Shown here in pieces: positions 13,226 to 16,407 of a stretch of 16,407 nt of DNA (position 1 is the first letter of the stretch; each line of letters begins with the position of its first letter). The stretch lies in NCBI GenBank assembly GCA_019307805.1, contig JAFDIX010000028.1, forward strand, positions 1 through 16,407, written 5' to 3'. The stretch is from Deltaproteobacteria bacterium (GTDB lineage: Bacteria; Desulfobacterota; DSM-4660; Desulfatiglandales; HGW-15). Below the pieces are notes generated by a model that saw only the letters and a list, made by a program, of their open reading frames with translations, searched no databases and had not been told where the DNA came from. Both the position numbers and the translations under genes were made by a program.

Positions 13226-13579
13226 CTATACCTCTTCGAGAATAAATTTCCCCTCGCTATTATTATAGCGTTTTATTTTGGCCTTCAGAATCTTTTGCTC
13301 GCCAAAGATGTTGACCAACCTGATCTCATCCCCATCTACATCCACCTGGTCAACATTATCCAACACCATCTCTTCTATCCCGTCTTTTAACAGGAATGCA
13401 TTCGCCTCACACATTGCGCTTTTGGCCTCGTATGCCGCCATCTCTTTGATGGATTCGGCGCTGTCCGCCTTCCCTGCCTGCTCAAGTTCATCCGCAAAGT
13501 TCTCATATTCTTTCTGATGTTGGTCGCTGTGGGATATCCAATGCTCAATCCTTATTTTTGCTTTTTCTTGAAATTCCAT
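13226..13579 (-). CDS. CooT-like (nickel-binding type) domain fused to a helical N-terminal domain
   Basis: The 117-aa protein has two parts. Residues 1-52 are helical and charged, with RIEHWISHSDQHQKEYENFA (10-29). Residues 55-117 resemble the small beta protein CooT: MCEANAFLLKDG (56-67), DNVDQVDVDGDEIRLVNIFG (73-92) and a closing ILEE. In stand-alone CooT the Cys directly after the first Met binds nickel; here the same Met-Cys pair is at 56-57 inside the fusion. The N-terminal domain adds several His that could also bind metal. A role in nickel handling is an inference; no CO dehydrogenase or hydrogenase gene is in view. ATG 13579 has GGAGG five bases upstream. The Sir2 gene follows 44 bp later. 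Confidence 0.72.
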   Translation of the reverse strand: MEFQEKAKIRIEHWISHSDQHQKEYENFADELEQAGKADSAESIKEMAAYEAKSAMCEANAFLLKDGIEEMVLDNVDQVDVDGDEIRLVNIFGEQKILKAKIKRYNNSEGKFILEEV

Positions 13580-13590
13580 TCATTCCTCCA

Positions 13591-13617
13591 TCGCAATTTC
13601 GTTGCGAACCTATTATC
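13591..13617 (-). promoter_or_regulatory. Extended -10 promoter and leader hairpin of the CooT-fusion gene
   Basis: On the minus strand GATAAT (13617-13612, 5 of 6) is preceded by TGT, an extended -10 form, but no good -35 is seen. A perfect hairpin TCGCAA/TTGCGA (13607-13591) lies immediately downstream and ends one base before the TGGAGGA ribosome site, so it could influence translation. Confidence 0.4.
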
Positions 13618-13806
13618 ACATGGTACATAGGATAACAAGGCAAACCGTCCCCCCTGATCCACCACCAAGGCATCATTCCAGGGCGCTCGTCCCGCCAGAG
13701 ACGGGCAAGCGATCGCTCCTCCTTGCGCCGCACGCCCCATCCTGTCTCCTCCAATTCTCTGCATCGGTTTACTACAGTGAGTTGAAGTGAATCAAAATAA
13801 AAATTA

Positions 13807-13835
13807 TTGACTGCAATGGGTTATGAGATTAGTAT
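13807..13835 (+). promoter_or_regulatory. Promoter of the response-regulator gene
   Basis: TTGACT (13807-13812, 5 of 6) and TAGTAT (13830-13835, 4 of 6) are 17 bp apart. The predicted start near 13842 lies downstream of the most upstream in-frame codon and supports ATG 13864 as the true start. Confidence 0.55.
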
Positions 13836-13863
13836 GAATCGCTATCTTCAAGAGGGGGGTGAC

Positions 13864-14394
13864 ATGGAGGACACTGGCATTCTGGAAGGGAAAAGGATCA
13901 TCATTGTTGATGATGAACCGGATATACTTGAGACCCTTGAGGAACTTCTGGACGTATGCCTGATAGACACGGCACCCGATTTTGAAACAGCCCGGATTTT
14001 CATCAATAAAAACCCCTATGATGCCGCCATCCTGGATATCATGGGTGTCAGGGGCTACGAACTCCTGCGGATCACTTCTGAAAAAAACATCCCTACCCTG
14101 ATGCTCACAGCCCATGCCCTGACGCCGGATAACCTTGTAAAATCCATCCGGGAAGGGGCACAATCCTATGTGCCCAAGGACAGGCTCGCCGACATTCCTA
14201 TATTCATAAGGGATATCCTGGAGGCACGCCGGAAGGGGATCCAAAAACATGGTGGCTGGTTTACCAAGCTCAGACCCTTCTTTGACAAGATATTCGGTCC
14301 GGAATGGAGAGAAAAAGACAAAGATTTCTGGAAGGAATTCGACGAAACCTATGATACGCGGGTGAGCAAGGAAGAACTTGAGAAAATTCTGTAA
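13864..14394 (+). CDS. Response regulator receiver protein with short C-terminal extension
   Basis: The 176-aa protein has one receiver domain: IIIVDDEPD (12-20) with the acidic pair D16-D17, phospho-acceptor D58 in AAILDIMG (54-61), T82 in MLTAHA and K105 in YVPKD. It would accept a phosphate from a histidine kinase. The C-terminal 50 residues are helical and aromatic-rich (FFDKIFGPEWREKDKDFW, 139-156) and contain no DNA-binding or enzyme domain, so output is probably by protein contact. The start ATG 13864 follows AGAGGGGGG and lies within 25 bp of the predicted transcription start; an upstream in-frame extension overlaps the promoter. A sensor-less histidine kinase lies on the opposite strand 75 bp beyond its end and is the likely partner. 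Confidence 0.9.
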   Translation: MEDTGILEGKRIIIVDDEPDILETLEELLDVCLIDTAPDFETARIFINKNPYDAAILDIMGVRGYELLRITSEKNIPTLMLTAHALTPDNLVKSIREGAQSYVPKDRLADIPIFIRDILEARRKGIQKHGGWFTKLRPFFDKIFGPEWREKDKDFWKEFDETYDTRVSKEELEKIL

Positions 14395-14403
14395 TCCCCT
14401 TGG

Positions 14404-14425
14404 CTGACCGCTGATTGCTGATTGC
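14404..14425. repeat. GCTGANN heptad repeat, second locus
   Basis: The 22-bp tract CTGACC-GCTGATT-GCTGATTGC differs by one base from the copy at 6928-6949. It sits just after the response-regulator stop, within the 75-bp convergent gap. The rest of the gap holds an imperfect stem, GTGCT/AGCAC (14431-14467), without a T-run. Confidence 0.55.
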
Positions 14426-14469
14426 TGGAAGTGCTCATCCGTAAAAGGCTTTTTCCGGTTTAGCACTCC

Positions 14470-15210
14470 CTAATAGGGAATCTTCACTGAAAATAACGTC
14501 CCCTGTCCCAGATCACTTTCCAAATTCAAAGTTCCACCCATATCCTCGACCAGTATCATCACGCCCGCCAGTCCCAGGCCATGGCCTCTTACGCAGTGCT
14601 GTTCTTCCATATCCATTTGGAAATAGCACTCAAAGATTCTCTCGTGGTAATCTGCCGGGATGCCGTCACCGTCATCCGCAACCGAGATCTGCAGCGCATT
14701 ATCATTTTCCTGCAACGTGAGTTCAATACGGTTTTTCCGGTATTTGAGGGCATTGTTCAAAAGGTTTCTCAGGACCTGTTTTATCTTGCTCTCGTCCAGG
14801 GAGATTTTTCGACACCAGAGCCCTTCGTCAATTTCAAGAAATATCCCCCGGCTTTCCAGGGCCTGCTTTGACGCAGTCAGGTTTGCACAGTCCTTGATGG
14901 ATTCAGCAGCCTCCGAGTCTGTTAGATCAAAAATCTCTACAAGTGATTCTTCGATGAAGTCAGAAACCAAAAATTGGGTTTTATGTATGATCCCCTCGCT
15001 TGAACGTCCCAGCTCCAGGGCGTCGTTCACAAGTCTTTTGGTGTTTATGGTATTCCTGAGGATCCTGTTCATCACCTTGATCTGTTTGTCCGTGAGGGGC
15101 CCATATTTCTCCATCCTTTGAAGTAGAGAGGTTGCGCCGGCCTCAATGACTGCCAGGGGAACCTTGAGATCATGAACCAGTAAATCAAATTTTAATCTCT
15201 GTTTGCTCAT
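14470..15210 (-). CDS. Soluble histidine kinase lacking a sensor domain
   Basis: This 246-aa protein has only the transmitter module. The H-box is VHDLKVPLAV (12-21) with phospho-accepting H13 almost at the N-terminus, followed by a long dimerisation helix pair. The ATPase has the N-box NLLNNALKY (149-157), G1 DDGDGI (179-184), F-box FECYFQ (193-198) and G2 GHGLGLA (209-215). No membrane helix, PAS or GAF domain is present, so it must take its signal from a partner or by direct binding. ATG 15210 has AAGGA four bases upstream. The start is 18 bp after the stop of the AmrB gene on the same strand, implying co-transcription. The convergent response regulator is the obvious candidate partner. 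Confidence 0.9.
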   Translation of the reverse strand: MSKQRLKFDLLVHDLKVPLAVIEAGATSLLQRMEKYGPLTDKQIKVMNRILRNTINTKRLVNDALELGRSSEGIIHKTQFLVSDFIEESLVEIFDLTDSEAAESIKDCANLTASKQALESRGIFLEIDEGLWCRKISLDESKIKQVLRNLLNNALKYRKNRIELTLQENDNALQISVADDGDGIPADYHERIFECYFQMDMEEQHCVRGHGLGLAGVMILVEDMGGTLNLESDLGQGTLFSVKIPY

Positions 15211-15228
15211 ATTGTCCTTCCATTCTTT

Positions 15229-16083
15229 TCAGTAAAAAAGAACACCCGCATATCCTACAAAACTGCTGTCGGGTCTCACATCATAGCTGGTGGCATAAAC
15301 AAGTCTTTCACCCTGCCCCGCACCCAACCCCTTTGCAGCAACAATGGCCGCAGCCGCAGCCCCTGCACAGCAGGCATTCTGTTTATCCATGGCATCTTCG
15401 ATAACACCCTGGGGGTCCATACTGACCATTAAATCGACGACAGCCTTGTCATTTTCGTTTTTGACCCAGTCCACTGCTTCCTGCCCCGCCCCTTTGGGGG
15501 CATACCCGTAATTGGACCCATAGTGGGTGAGGTCCGTGGAACCCAGAATAACGGCCCTCCGTCCCATCCCTTTACACAACTCGGCCACCCGTTCCCCTAT
15601 CATGAGGGATTCGGCCCGCGGTGGGACACCTATGGGCGCCAGTTTGGCTTCCGGGAAAAAGTATTTCACAAAGGGCAGTTGTAGTTCAATGGTATTGTCC
15701 TGATCATACCGGGTGGCAGTTTCCAGGTTGAATGAAAACTCCGAATCCAGGGCCTCGCACAGTTCATTATCGATCTCCAGGTCCCCCAGAGGGGTGGACC
15801 ACATGCCTTCCTTCATGATGTAGTTTCCACTCCCGGAATGGAGATGCCTGCCGAAGATGACGCAGGTATCCGGAGCAGGTTCTCTTTGAAGGCAACTTAT
15901 GACGTTGCAGGCAATCCTCCCTGAAAAGACCCAACCCGCATGGGGGACAATCCCGCCGATCCCCCCGCCTTTGGAGGATGGACAGGGCATGCTTTCCTCG
16001 ATAAAGGATTCAATGCTCCTTCGACAATCCGCCTCGTTCGCCGGGTACCAGCTTCCTGCTAAATCTGCCGGTCTGACTGCCAT
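15229..16083 (-). CDS. amrB: MEMO-family protein, AmmeMemoRadiSam system protein B
   Basis: The 284-aa protein matches the MEMO family over its length: RPADLAGSWYPA (4-15), GIVPHAGWVFSG (44-55), GRHLHSG (78-84), GSTDLTHYG (181-189), NACCAG (236-241) and the ending YDVRPDSSFVGYAG. H48, H82, D184, H187 and C238 fall where human MEMO1 has its metal-binding His, Asp and Cys residues, so a redox metal site is likely. In bacteria the family often accompanies an AMMECR1 protein and a radical SAM protein; neither is in this window. ATG 16083 is chosen because a perfect AAGGAGG lies six bases upstream; a start at 16101 would put that site inside the gene. It should be cytosolic, and the histidine-kinase gene follows after 18 bp. 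Confidence 0.92.
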   Translation of the reverse strand: MAVRPADLAGSWYPANEADCRRSIESFIEESMPCPSSKGGGIGGIVPHAGWVFSGRIACNVISCLQREPAPDTCVIFGRHLHSGSGNYIMKEGMWSTPLGDLEIDNELCEALDSEFSFNLETATRYDQDNTIELQLPFVKYFFPEAKLAPIGVPPRAESLMIGERVAELCKGMGRRAVILGSTDLTHYGSNYGYAPKGAGQEAVDWVKNENDKAVVDLMVSMDPQGVIEDAMDKQNACCAGAAAAAIVAAKGLGAGQGERLVYATSYDVRPDSSFVGYAGVLFY

Positions 16084-16089
16084 GGGCCA

Positions 16090-16096
16090 CCTCCTT
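16090..16096 (-). promoter_or_regulatory. Ribosome binding site deciding the AmrB start
   Basis: On the minus strand AAGGAGG is six bases before ATG 16083. It fixes the start and argues against the in-frame ATG at 16101. Confidence 0.85.
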
Positions 16097-16101
16097 TTCA
16101 T

Positions 16102-16407
16102 CTTCCTTAAGGATATTTATTTCCCCTCGCCCTTACAGCATGGTTAGTATACAGAAATTAAATAGATTAGAAAACCGGTAAACCTGTTTGGCAGAGAAAA
16201 TTTATTTCGACTCATCAGAATGCTCCATTAGGCTACCAATGAACCAGTTAAATTAGGGGCTGATGGAAAATCTCCACCCTGATATTAAACTTTAAGAAAA
16301 TGCTGTATATCCTTGTCAATAATAAAAAACCTGGCCCAAAGGGGATTTGTTTTGTTGGAAGTTCATTGATTTATTGAAATCCCAAATATCAAATTACAAA
16401 TATCAAA
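16102..16407. other. AmrB upstream region, A+T rich, ending in a short repeat
   Basis: No gene is supported. On the minus strand TATACT (16151-16146) is a plausible -10 about 63 bp before AmrB but has no clear -35, and a perfect TTGACA further upstream (near 16313-16318) lacks a good -10. At the right edge AAATATCAAA occurs twice (16384-16393 and 16398-16407), the start of an A+T-rich tandem repeat cut by the window end. Confidence 0.45.

Noticed and set aside
13804..14466. 220-codon minus-strand frame opposite the response regulator
   Set aside because: The plus strand carries an intact receiver domain with all key residues; the antisense frame has no start signals.

Overview
The window looks like a chromosomal segment of a Desulfobacterota (delta-proteobacterial, probably sulfate-reducer-like) genome. 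That assignment is inferred from gene flavour (pentapeptide-repeat protein, CooT-like domain, PAC2, MEMO/AmrB, a bifunctional PFK-2/FBPase-2-like enzyme) and from dispersed repeats of kinds I associate with that group. There are 17 protein genes, one tRNA-Arg(UCU) and several repeat families. I see no CRISPR array, intact transposase, prophage or rRNA. The genes are mostly short independent units on both strands, with much non-coding, repeat-rich DNA between them.

Layout. 1-354: a nested inverted-repeat element. 355-2374: the 6-phosphofructo-2-kinase/fructose-2,6-bisphosphatase-like gene (+), convergent with a family 2 glycosyltransferase (-). 2375-4555: promoter region, then a pentapeptide-repeat protein (+) whose end overlaps a convergent GNAT acetyltransferase (-). 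4734-5297: a compact minus-strand unit of promoter, structured leader or small RNA, 90-aa membrane-anchored protein and terminator. 5332-6363: a LOG/TIGR00730 nucleosidase-like gene (-). 6364-7164: about 800 bp of dispersed repeats and no gene. 7165-7977: a four-helix membrane protein and an ABM-domain protein (+). 7978-8526: hairpin-rich DNA that may be the end of a decayed IS200/IS605-like element. 8527-9390: a GIY-YIG-like protein, a 67-aa partner, a strong terminator and a small Arg-rich protein (+). 9541-9617: tRNA-Arg (-). 9707-11131: a large unrecognised protein (-). 11451-12305: a PAC2 protein from an apparently leaderless promoter (+). 12333-12457: a MITE-like element. 12456-13579: Sir2 deacylase and a CooT-fusion protein (-). 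13864-15210: a response regulator (+) and a sensor-less histidine kinase (-) in convergent arrangement. 15229-16083: MEMO/AmrB (-), upstream of the kinase.

How the genes relate. The kinase and response regulator are a likely phosphorelay pair without DNA-binding output, and the kinase appears co-transcribed with AmrB. The CooT fusion and Sir2 probably form a two-gene unit. The PFK-2-like enzyme would set fructose-2,6-bisphosphate or a related sugar phosphate.

The most interesting non-coding signal is at 5175-5297. A sigma70-type promoter is followed, exactly at its predicted start site, by two stable stems and a U-tract, with interleaved complementarity that could form a pseudoknot. No family search could be run, so all names rest on motif reading.
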